In this document: piece by piece, positions 18,199 to 25,710 of the stretch
How positions within the stretch are numbered: the stretch's first letter is position 1
How the letters are laid out: every line of letters starts with the position of its first letter
Assembly: GCA_020832305.1 (NCBI GenBank)
Contig: JAFIEV010000008.1
Coordinates: 1-53,249 of the forward strand
Origin: Cyclobacteriaceae bacterium
GTDB lineage: Bacteria; Bacteroidota; Bacteroidia; Cytophagales; Cyclobacteriaceae
Direction: 5' to 3'
DNA length: 53,249 nucleotides
The notes under the pieces: generated by a model
What the model was told of the DNA's origin: nothing
Database searches by the model: none
Seen by the model: only the letters and a program-made list of their open reading frames with translations
Translations under genes and position numbers: made by a program

Positions 18199-20177
18199 AA
18201 TTCCTCAATTTTAAATTTCAACTTTTCATTTTCTAATGAAACATACGCTTCCCAGTCACTCTTTTGGTCGAAAAATTCACTTTTACTCCAGCCTGCACCC
18301 GAGTAGTACACAAATGGTTTGTTGGTTTGGGCTCTGATGAGAATAAATTCATCGCCATTACAGGATTCAAATCCAATAATTTTCTCTGGGTCAACCAGTA
18401 CCGCGGTGCCAAGTGCACCATGTTCAGATGAGAAATGCTCCCAAAGCGACAATAAACCCTGATCTTTATCCATCCATACTTCAGCATTACCAAAAGTTGA
18501 CAATCCTAATGCAACGGTGAGTTCTCTATCATCATTGCTCCTGATGATGCTGGTAACCTTGAAGAGGTTTGTTCCCTTTTCCATTTCAAATTTTCGACGC
18601 TCGGCAACCTCCATGCCATGGATATTCCATGTTCTGTAGTCGAGCTCAAAAGTAATTTTGTCATCCTGATTCTGAGAAATGCGATATCCATCGAATGTTT
18701 GTGGAAAATAGGGTTTACCATCCAACCAAATAGCCAAAGCTCCACAACCACTACGTCGTCCCATATTGTAAAAATCGAGCCCCTCACCACGATCCTCATG
18801 GTAATTTTTGCCTTCGGCATTCAGCTTGTACCACTTGTCCAGGATGGGGTAATCTACAGATTTGGCCCATACATCTACCCCGCTGCCTACTTTATCGCGT
18901 ACCTCAGGACCAAAAACCCTGAAAGCGATGCGGTCATTTTCCCAGGCCACGTCCCTGCCGCGGGCATATTTGATATAAGTTCTTGGCTTATGAGGGGCGT
19001 CAATAATGGTGTTTATGCCTTGTTGGCTTAAAGGTTGAACAGAATCGATGCCCATCAATGCTGCCTGCGCAAAAGCCAACACTACAGGTCCGAATGCATG
19101 TGGATCGTTATATACCCAGGGGTGTTCAATATATGTTTGTTTCGATCCGTCCTTAGGGCAACGGCAACTAAAACAACTATGACTTACGGAGCCATCCGTT
19201 CCAATATAGGTTAGGAGACCTTGCAAGCCCCGTTCAAAATTTTTCAAATATTTTTTATCTAAAAGACCGGCCTGAAGCATAACACCAATTCCATGAAGTA
19301 AGAGTCCGCTTCCTGAAGTTTCTACATAAGACGCTGGCGCAGTCATTTCCTGATGCCATAAACCCTGTTCATTTTGAAAATCAATAACTGTCGTAAAAAA
19401 CTCGCGCGCAAGGACAACAACTTCCTGATAGCGTGGGTGTGATTCTGGCAAATCACGGGCCAATAAGGCCAGTGCGAATGCGCCCCAGCCATTGCCACGG
19501 CTCCAATTATCTTTTGATAAAACGCCTTCTCCCTGAAATCCCCTTCCCTGGTGAACCAGACCCGTTTGATGGTCTTTAAGTATTTTAAATGATTCAATGG
19601 TTTGAAAAATGGCATAATCTACATATTCAGGCTTTTCAAATTTAAGTCCGGCATATAGCAGGAATGGTGAAACTGCAAAGACCACATCAATAAACATATG
19701 GTGGGTCAGGTTGGGCGCCGTCATGAGATCATCATGGGTGCGCTTTTGAGATTTCATCATTTTTTCAGCAGCTATGGCCACCTGGCCATCCAGTTGATTT
19801 GTTGCGCCAGTCCATGCCAGATAGGCAGCCCCGGATCCACCGGCCTCGTAAGAAATAAAGTTTCCTTTCGCTTTAATTTCTCCGTTTCCAAATTTTTCAA
19901 ACAAAGCTATGACCTCATCAAGTAGATTTTCATTACCCTCTGTAAGAGCAAATTCGCTCATACCGTGTAACATCAATGTTCCTGCGTAGAAGTCGAGATC
20001 ACAATGCTCCCTGCCTTTTTCAAAAACACTTTCTACAATTTGGTGTGTTGAAATGGATTGCTGTTGAAGATCTGTTTTTGCATTCTGGCTACAGGATAAG
20101 AATAACAGATTAACAAGTAGTACTTTCGCAAAGTTGAAAGCATATTGCCCGTAGTACTCAAAAAATGATTTTTTCAT
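18195..20177 (-). CDS. GH105 unsaturated glycuronyl hydrolase fused to DUF4861
   Basis: 660 residues with a lipoprotein signal (LLVNLLFLSC). Residues about 45-380 form the (alpha/alpha)6 barrel of GH105/GH88-type unsaturated uronyl hydrolases: HDDLMTAPN, THHMFIDVVFAVSPFLLYAG, the WSRGNGWGAFALALLARDLP signature, LWHQE. Residues about 395-655 match DUF4861 (KWYKLN, YHEDRGEGLDFYNMGRRSGCG, RTWNIHGMEVAERRKFE), a domain often found alone beside GH105 genes. GH105 removes delta-4,5-unsaturated galacturonic or glucuronic acid left by polysaccharide lyases. Acts in the periplasm or on the membrane. Starts 1 bp after the GH28 gene and overlaps the exported RraA-like gene by 4 bp. No lyase is visible in the window, unless the truncated gene at 1-333 is one. 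Confidence 0.88.
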   Translation of the reverse strand: MKKSFFEYYGQYAFNFAKVLLVNLLFLSCSQNAKTDLQQQSISTHQIVESVFEKGREHCDLDFYAGTLMLHGMSEFALTEGNENLLDEVIALFEKFGNGEIKAKGNFISYEAGGSGAAYLAWTGATNQLDGQVAIAAEKMMKSQKRTHDDLMTAPNLTHHMFIDVVFAVSPFLLYAGLKFEKPEYVDYAIFQTIESFKILKDHQTGLVHQGRGFQGEGVLSKDNWSRGNGWGAFALALLARDLPESHPRYQEVVVLAREFFTTVIDFQNEQGLWHQEMTAPASYVETSGSGLLLHGIGVMLQAGLLDKKYLKNFERGLQGLLTYIGTDGSVSHSCFSCRCPKDGSKQTYIEHPWVYNDPHAFGPVVLAFAQAALMGIDSVQPLSQQGINTIIDAPHKPRTYIKYARGRDVAWENDRIAFRVFGPEVRDKVGSGVDVWAKSVDYPILDKWYKLNAEGKNYHEDRGEGLDFYNMGRRSGCGALAIWLDGKPYFPQTFDGYRISQNQDDKITFELDYRTWNIHGMEVAERRKFEMEKGTNLFKVTSIIRSNDDRELTVALGLSTFGNAEVWMDKDQGLLSLWEHFSSEHGALGTAVLVDPEKIIGFESCNGDEFILIRAQTNKPFVYYSGAGWSKSEFFDQKSDWEAYVSLENEKLKFKIEEL

Positions 20178-20178
20178 T

Positions 20179-21816
20179 TTACTCTAAGTTGTTTATGATT
20201 TTCACTTTGGTTCTTAAATCATCTGTCTCAAAACGGATGATTTCATTCACTTGACGAAAATCATTATCCATAATATCAATTTCAGAAGTAGTCTCTCCAC
20301 CCACCCATAAAAATTTATCTGCAGGAGATAATGGCTTAAAATGTCTGATTGTAACTTTTTGTGCATTATTCAGCCTGAAAAAACCGGGGCTGTTCATTGC
20401 TCCCTGAATGCGGATGTTACTAAAATTCATGTATTGAACATTCTCAGCAATAATAGCTGGTCGCTGATCTTCCTTTTCAAAGGTCAGATGAACATTATCC
20501 ATGACCATATTTTTCACATGGCGGAGGTAAAACCCAAAACATGGCAGTTTTCCATACATTCTGCCACTGGGATAATTGCTGTCTGCCTCAGGAACATTGA
20601 TTCCGGCATGTTCCAGGGATTCTCCACCATCTGTATGCAATATGATGTTCCTGATTGTTACATTTTCAATTGGATTATTTTTCATGCCCACGATGGAACA
20701 AGCATATTCAGAAGATATTTGCTTGCCTTGTATATTTTCGATAATAATGCCCTTTACAGATGGTGTGTTAATTGTTTCACCGTCTCGGTAGGTTCTGTTT
20801 CTATTTCCCAGGCGAACTACAATGGCCCCTCCTTTGATGTTTCGAAGGGTGATGTTGGAAATATTTATCCTTTCGATCCTGGCTCCATCGGTAGTTAGAA
20901 TGGCAATCCCTTCGGCACGTGTATCGTATACCACACAATTGTTGATGGTAATATCCTCAAATGCACCAGCGGTTTCTGTGCCTATTTTTATTCCGGATGC
21001 ATTTGAGCTAACAATGCAATTTGTAATGGTTATATATCGGCAGGCTTCATCAGGAGAAAAGCTTTTCAGGCAAATGGCATCATCGCCACTGTTTATCCAA
21101 CAATTTGAAATACGAACATATTGGCAATCTACAAGGTCCAGGCCATCGGTATTTCTGCCCGGGGCATCTGCATATCTTGGCTTTTCGATATCCATATTTT
21201 CCCGGCTATCTACGGTTACGCCATCTATTACCATGTTTTTGCATGACTGGTAGGATTGCACCCAGGACGCTGAATTTTTAAGGGTTACATTGCGAATCTG
21301 TACATTTTCACAGCCTCTGAAATGAATGATCCGGGGCCTGAGGCTGAAAGACGGAAAGCCATAAGGGCCATCGATCCATGCGTCACCGCTGCCATTAATA
21401 ATGCCCTGACCTTCAATGGATATGTTTTCTGCATTTTCAGCATAGATAAAGGCTTTATTGGTGACATATTCACCCGTGTAAGAAGGATATTGAGAAGATA
21501 TCGAAGGATAATGCGACAGATCTTTACTCCCCAGCAGTGTTGCACCTTTTTCAACAAAAAGGTCTACATTACTTTTTAAATAGATCGTGCCTGATAAAAA
21601 AGTGCCTTTGGCCAGGTAAACATTCCCTCCACCAGCACGATGGCAACTGTCGATGGCTGCCTGAATGGCTTTTGTATCGAGGTTTGCGCCATTTCCGACA
21701 GCTCCAAAGTCTTTAACATCGAATTGTGGCAAAGCAAACAATCCATGAGACACAATAATCAATGGAACACATCTCACTCGCCAAAATCTTTTGATCACTA
21801 TTGAAAAAAATGTCAT
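20179..21816 (-). CDS. GH28-family (polygalacturonase-like) protein
   Basis: About 545 residues from start MTFFSIVIKRFW, which gives a signal-like N-terminus; the frame is open to 21858. Right-handed parallel beta-helix beginning with the usual FDVKDFGAVGNG. Catalytic motifs: NTDGLD (about 222) and GDDAICLKS (about 244) are intact, but the third motif, GHG in classical polygalacturonases, reads NASG (about 272, followed by IKIGTE), so the usual His is missing. This variant recurs in Bacteroidota GH28 proteins and may mean a different glycosidic bond, such as rhamnogalacturonan or a xylo/glucurono-linkage, or altered catalysis. Start is 24 bp inside the gap after the next glycosidase, in a tight four-gene operon. 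Confidence 0.87.
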   Translation of the reverse strand: MTFFSIVIKRFWRVRCVPLIIVSHGLFALPQFDVKDFGAVGNGANLDTKAIQAAIDSCHRAGGGNVYLAKGTFLSGTIYLKSNVDLFVEKGATLLGSKDLSHYPSISSQYPSYTGEYVTNKAFIYAENAENISIEGQGIINGSGDAWIDGPYGFPSFSLRPRIIHFRGCENVQIRNVTLKNSASWVQSYQSCKNMVIDGVTVDSRENMDIEKPRYADAPGRNTDGLDLVDCQYVRISNCWINSGDDAICLKSFSPDEACRYITITNCIVSSNASGIKIGTETAGAFEDITINNCVVYDTRAEGIAILTTDGARIERINISNITLRNIKGGAIVVRLGNRNRTYRDGETINTPSVKGIIIENIQGKQISSEYACSIVGMKNNPIENVTIRNIILHTDGGESLEHAGINVPEADSNYPSGRMYGKLPCFGFYLRHVKNMVMDNVHLTFEKEDQRPAIIAENVQYMNFSNIRIQGAMNSPGFFRLNNAQKVTIRHFKPLSPADKFLWVGGETTSEIDIMDNDFRQVNEIIRFETDDLRTKVKIINNLE

Positions 21817-21839
21817 AAAACACAAATTTGCATAAAGAA

Positions 21840-23267
21840 TTATTCTATCGTTAACCAACTTTTATCAATAATAAGAACCGGCCAATCACCCACTATAATC
21901 TGGCTGACCAGATATTTATCTCCTTTTTTTTGTATAGCCTTTTTTGGTAATCCGAATACTTCACCGCTTAGCAGGTCAACCATAACCGGCTCTTTCCATG
22001 AGATATTGGACAATTCCAGACTGATTTCCTGCGCCTCAAAATCGTCTTCAGGTTTAGAACCTCCTATCCAGAGTGCAATGGCATCGCCTGAAGTACCATT
22101 TTTGCTAAATCCGAAGACTTGCAAATTTTCATGTTGAGGGGAGACTTCTACATTTTCTATTCTTTGAATATCACCGGAAAATACACTGGCAGTATGCTGG
22201 AACGCAAAATAAGATGGTTTTGGCCCAATCACTGAATTATCAGGGTTGGTTTTCACCAATCCCTTGGAATTAAGGCCTTGCAGGTGATCTGTTCCACTGT
22301 AATGCATATCTGATATTTGAAATATACTGGTAACATCCACATCGTTGCCCATATCCCCAAGCATGCGGCGCAATACCCATTTGGCCTGTGTTAGTTCTGA
22401 CCAGTCGAGCTTAGACATGGCTCCAACAGCTGTACCCAGCGGAGTAGATGGTGCTCCATTTTCACCTTGCCACATTTCAATGTTGGGATTGTAAGAATGT
22501 ACCAAACTTCTCAAAGCGGCTATAGCTTCATATGAATTTTCCGGCACCGGATTATAGCCGTGAAAGGTAAGCACATCGAAATAGTCTAATTTTCCCTGAT
22601 CCTTTAATATATCCAGAATAGAGCTGACATATTCAGTTCTTTGGAGGCCCGCAAGACCTAAAGCAATGATACGGGCTTCCGGTTGAATGCGTTTGATGAT
22701 ATCGCAAGTGCGTACATGAAAAGCGGCAAAATCCTCCGCTGTAAAACGCTTACTGATATCAGGCTCATTCCAAATCTCCCATTCCCTGACCCGGTCTTTA
22801 TATCTCGTTACCAGGGCTTCTACCCAACGATCCCAGGCTACTAGGGCCTCTTCTGAGGTAGGAATTCCCCCAGCCAGTATTGCTTCACCTCCACCGGGGT
22901 AAATCGGATTGCCATAGGAAGGTTGCAGCCAGGGTTGTACACCCTGCGAAATGGCATCATCTATAATGGCATCAAGCCAGGCAAAATCATAAACCCCTTT
23001 TACTTGTTCACATTTGGCCCATCCACCTTGTAACCTGATTCGTTTAGCGCCCAAAGGACCAAGATATGATTTATAAGCGTGGTAATCAGCATAATCACGG
23101 TCAAGGGTTTCTCCTCCGATTGACCAGCGGGAGACTTGAATGTCTTTGGCATGAAGGGTTTTTACCTTGCCTAATTCTTTGAAGGGGATCGTACCCGTTT
23201 TTTGTGCCTCCAGGCCTGAAAACCATATTAATAAACCGGAGATTATGATTATCTTTTTCATTTTCAT
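21840..23267 (-). CDS. GH39-like glycoside hydrolase, first gene of operon
   Basis: 475 residues from MKMKKIIIISGLLIWFSG, a clear Sec signal; the frame runs 51 codons further upstream into the divergent promoter without signal character. Clan GH-A barrel with putative acid/base Glu168 (EIWNEPD) and nucleophile Glu269 (MWQGENGAPS). It is a paralogue of the Tat-exported protein at 374-1900, with the same GETLDRD, GWA..E, YGNP and WQGENG landmarks and the same GPKPSYFAFQ-like segment near the end of the barrel. The pair bracket the whole polysaccharide locus. First gene of the run GH39-like, GH28, GH105-DUF4861, exported RraA, divergent from araC. Exact family and bond not determinable by reading. 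Confidence 0.82.
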   Translation of the reverse strand: MKMKKIIIISGLLIWFSGLEAQKTGTIPFKELGKVKTLHAKDIQVSRWSIGGETLDRDYADYHAYKSYLGPLGAKRIRLQGGWAKCEQVKGVYDFAWLDAIIDDAISQGVQPWLQPSYGNPIYPGGGEAILAGGIPTSEEALVAWDRWVEALVTRYKDRVREWEIWNEPDISKRFTAEDFAAFHVRTCDIIKRIQPEARIIALGLAGLQRTEYVSSILDILKDQGKLDYFDVLTFHGYNPVPENSYEAIAALRSLVHSYNPNIEMWQGENGAPSTPLGTAVGAMSKLDWSELTQAKWVLRRMLGDMGNDVDVTSIFQISDMHYSGTDHLQGLNSKGLVKTNPDNSVIGPKPSYFAFQHTASVFSGDIQRIENVEVSPQHENLQVFGFSKNGTSGDAIALWIGGSKPEDDFEAQEISLELSNISWKEPVMVDLLSGEVFGLPKKAIQKKGDKYLVSQIIVGDWPVLIIDKSWLTIE

Positions 23268-23322
23268 TGAGATTAGAACAAAACAAAGGTGTAAACTTAT
23301 AGATACAATTAAACAATCTAAA

Positions 23323-23348
23323 TTTGCGAAACATGATACTATTTTTGC
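23323..23348. promoter_or_regulatory. Candidate AraC-type operator, copy 2, in divergent promoter
   Basis: TTTGC at 23323-23327 and again at 23344-23348, 21 bp apart, ending in the same 13-mer ATACTATTTTTGC as copy 1 at 17166-17178. It lies 56 bp upstream of the glycosidase ATG and 41 bp upstream of the araC ATG. The overlapping TATTTTTGC (23340-23348) is also a perfect plus-strand -7 box for araC, so binding here could both activate the glycosidase operon and repress araC. A possible minus-strand -7 box, TAAGTTTA (23292-23299), serves the glycosidase operon. Confidence 0.5.
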
Positions 23349-23388
23349 ACTTTTACATATTAAAAAGTTACTAAACGCAATAAACCCC

Positions 23389-24270
23389 ATGCAGGCCCTC
23401 TTTCTTAAAAAAAACACCAAATCACATGAGCATTCTTTTTACATAAGAGAAGCCATAGTACCGCATATGTATAACCTGTGGCATTATCACCAGGAAATTG
23501 AAATCAACCTGGTGTTGCAAGGGAGCGGAACCAGATTTGTAGGTAATCATATCGAAAATTTTGAGCATCAGGATCTGGTATTGATCGGAGCCAATTTACC
23601 ACATGTGTGGATCAACGATCCGAAATACTTTACCCAAAACGACAGTCTCAGGGCGCATGTGATTAACCTGCAATTTCAGGAAGATTTTACAGGAACAGAA
23701 TTGATGAACCTTCCTGAGTTTCGCGATATAAAGGAATTGTTAAGCAAATCGGTAAGGGGGATAAAATTCTTCGGTGAGACTTTCAATAAAGCCGCTGTTA
23801 TCATGCAGGAAATTATTCATTTAAACGGATTTGAACGGCTTCTGCATTTTTTGTCACTTCTTAACCTTCTGGCAGTAAGTACTGAGTATTATTATCTTTC
23901 CAGTGATGGGTTCAATTCACAAAAAAATCCTTTCAACAAAGAAAAAATCAATAGAATTTATGACTTTGTATTGCGCAACTACACTGAGGATATTACAGTA
24001 AATCAAGTCGCAACGGTTGCATGCATGAATCCTGCTGCCTTTTGTCGCTTTTTTAAACAAACCACCCACAAGACTTTTGTGACTTTTTTAAATGAAATCA
24101 GAATAGGGCATGCCTGTAAATTACTTCTGGATCCCCAAAACCATACCATATCAAGTATTTGTTATGACGCAGGCTTTAAAAATTTGTCAAATTTTAACCG
24201 ACAGTTTAAATTTTTCACCGGCAAAACGCCCAATGAATACAAAAAAGAATACATGGAAAAGCTTAAGTGA
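23389..24270 (+). CDS. AraC-family transcriptional regulator
   Basis: 293 residues from MQALFLKKNTKSHEHSF; the frame is open for 74 more codons upstream but that part overlaps the divergent glycosidase signal peptide. N-terminal cupin ligand domain with HYHQEIEINLVLQGSG (about 28-43), then two helix-turn-helix motifs at about 190-290 (DITVNQVATVACMNPAAFCRFFK and TISSICYDAGFKNLSNFNRQFK) ending in the AraC signature GKTPNEYKKEY. Divergent from the polysaccharide-degrading operon, so it probably senses a released sugar or uronic acid and activates these genes. A repeated 21-bp direct repeat is the candidate binding site. Its stop codon abuts the stop of the convergent ferredoxin-like gene. Confidence 0.92.
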   Translation: MQALFLKKNTKSHEHSFYIREAIVPHMYNLWHYHQEIEINLVLQGSGTRFVGNHIENFEHQDLVLIGANLPHVWINDPKYFTQNDSLRAHVINLQFQEDFTGTELMNLPEFRDIKELLSKSVRGIKFFGETFNKAAVIMQEIIHLNGFERLLHFLSLLNLLAVSTEYYYLSSDGFNSQKNPFNKEKINRIYDFVLRNYTEDITVNQVATVACMNPAAFCRFFKQTTHKTFVTFLNEIRIGHACKLLLDPQNHTISSICYDAGFKNLSNFNRQFKFFTGKTPNEYKKEYMEKLK

Positions 24271-24483
24271 TCACTTAATACTTAATGCACCACTTGGGCA
24301 TTTGGATACCGCATCCACAATTGCGTCTGATCCGGCTTTATCCATTTGAATCCATGGTTTCTGAGATGGATTGAAAACTGCCTTGAGGTTTTTTACACAA
24401 TTTCCGGAATGTATACATTTCTCAGACTGCCATATTACGGTTATTTCACCATTGGTATATTCCTTTTTTACATGTTTTTCCAT
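24271..24483 (-). CDS. Divergent 4Fe-4S mono-cluster (Fer4_19-like) protein
   Basis: 70 residues. Cys pattern C-IHSGN-C near residue 23-29, further Cys in KCPSGAL near 61, as in the small divergent ferredoxin domain (Fer4_19) that is common next to GNAT genes in Bacteroidota. The spacing is not that of a classical 2[4Fe-4S] ferredoxin, and only three Cys are seen in the motif positions plus none spare, so cluster type is uncertain. Twelve bp after the GNAT gene and cotranscribed with it. Electron-transfer partner unknown. The stop codon lies back to back with that of araC inside a 16-bp palindrome TTAAGTGATCACTTAA (24263-24278). Confidence 0.8.
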   Translation of the reverse strand: MEKHVKKEYTNGEITVIWQSEKCIHSGNCVKNLKAVFNPSQKPWIQMDKAGSDAIVDAVSKCPSGALSIK

Positions 24484-24495
24484 ATTTTCTGTTGT

Positions 24496-24780
24496 TTATT
24501 GTAATACATCCTGTATGTCAGGCTGCTTTTCGAAAACCGATTTAGCAAAAGGACATAATGGCAATATTTTAATTCCATTTTCTCTGGCGTACAGTACTGC
24601 AGCCATCACCAGTTGTTTTCCAGCGCCTTTTCCCCTTAATTCATCAGAAACTTCTGTGTGATCAATGATAATAAGTTGCTCACCTGCCTTGCTGTAGGTC
24701 ATTTCAGCCAGGTTATCATCTGTACCTGAAATATAAAAGACTCCTTTTGACGAATTATTTGATGTATGATGAATTTGCAT
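24496..24780 (-). CDS. GNAT-family N-acetyltransferase, YjdJ-like
   Basis: 94 residues, the short GNAT form (GNAT_acetyltr_2 type). Acetyl-CoA loop ELRGKGAGKQLVMAA (about 47-61) with the R/Q-x-x-G-x-G/A pattern, followed by ILPLCPFAKSVFEK, a stretch characteristic of this small family. Substrate unknown. Forms a two-gene operon with the mono-cluster iron-sulfur protein at 24271-24483, a pairing that recurs in Bacteroidota. Unrelated in function, as far as one can see, to the polysaccharide locus next to it. Confidence 0.85.
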   Translation of the reverse strand: MQIHHTSNNSSKGVFYISGTDDNLAEMTYSKAGEQLIIIDHTEVSDELRGKGAGKQLVMAAVLYARENGIKILPLCPFAKSVFEKQPDIQDVLQ

Positions 24781-25462
24781 GGTCGATATAGGTTAATTGA
24801 TTTACAAAATGGCAATTTGTTTTGTATAAAAAAAGTAAACGGGCCGTATAAAATTTATATTTTTTAATATTAGTTAGCAAAAAAACAGCCATACATTGGA
24901 TGCATGGAGGATGAAAAATACCTCCTTTTTCATGCCGTTTATTAATGATTAACTTATGCAAAGCAGGTAATTTTAATGCTATATCGGTGATTGCAATAAT
25001 GTAAAGACTAAGAATAGCCGCAATAACGTACAGATAGGTTTTTTGAAGGAAATGCCTTTTAAAAGCCGGGTTACATTTATTACTGGAATCGAAATGGAAA
25101 TATTCAATGCCTCAAGTTTTGGGCTTAGCTACCAATTTAACTCGCCACTGATGGCAGGAAATTTGAAAACCTCAGGCCTGTACATCTGACCTGGAGGTTT
25201 TTGTTTTGAAAAGTTAAGCCATCCTTGCACTTGATTTGTAAAGCCTCCATGGTCCTTTTCTCAGCTCATAACTTCCATTTGCTGACCCTCCTGCAACTGG
25301 ATTTAAGCTTCATAACTGTAGTATTTTAAATCAAACTAACACACTGAAAAAGAAAGATGTACGACCAGGTGACCCGAAGGATGGTTTGAGTTGTGCAGGA
25401 TAAAAAGCAAAAAAGCCCTAAATCGTGAAATTTAGGGCTTTTTGTTATTATTTGAATGATTC
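24781..25462. other. Gene-poor interval before tRNA-Asp
   Basis: No convincing gene in 680 bp. Contents: GGAGG and CCTCC flank a short loop before TTTTT near 24905-24935, a weak plus-strand terminator; a 45-codon plus-strand frame at 25052-25189 preceded by GAAGGA, containing SFGLSYQFNSPL, which faintly recalls the C-terminal strands of an outer-membrane barrel; and a hairpin with arms AAACCTCAGG and CCTGGAGGTTT followed by T residues at about 25167-25204, terminator-like. The short frame could be a decayed remnant; evidence is weak. Confidence 0.4.
25410..25443 (-). terminator. Rho-independent terminator downstream of tRNA-Asp
   Basis: Perfect stem: AAAAAGCCCTAAAT pairs with ATTTAGGGCTTTTT around a 6-nt loop. 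Starts 19 nt beyond the 3' end of the tRNA and gives a T run on the minus strand (and also on plus, so it may be bidirectional). Confidence 0.85.
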
Positions 25463-25539
25463 TGGCGGTCCGGACGGGACTCGAACCCGCGACCCCATGC
25501 GTGACAGGCATGTATTCTAACCAACTGAACTACCGGACC
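25463..25539 (-). tRNA. tRNA-Asp (anticodon GTC)
   Basis: 77 nt with the CCA end encoded. Acceptor arm GGTCCGG pairs with CCGGACC; anticodon stem CATGC/GCATG encloses the loop CTGTCAC with anticodon GTC; T arm GCGGG-TTCGAGT-CCCGT is standard. Isolated single tRNA, followed by a strong terminator. It stands at the border between the polysaccharide locus and the inositol operon. Confidence 0.97.
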
Positions 25540-25710
25540 AGAATTTTTCCTATTTGAGGCCCTCTGCCTCAATTGAGATGCAAATGTATAGGGCTATTAC
25601 ATTATTTCCAAACAACATCTTTAAATATTTTTGTATTTAGAATGGGAAAATAGTCAAAAACAAAATTATTAGGGCTTTATGGTTTGTATTACTGGCTCAA
25701 TGCAAAAGCA

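Noticed and set aside
20341-20898. 185-codon plus-strand frame
   Set aside because: Lies wholly antisense to the GH28 gene, whose motifs are clear; no family features of its own.
24755-24961. 68-codon minus-strand frame upstream of the GNAT gene
   Set aside because: Overlaps the GNAT start, AT-driven composition, no recognisable domain.
25326-25511. 61-codon minus-strand frame over the tRNA
   Set aside because: Produced by tRNA-Asp sequence and its terminator; not a protein gene.
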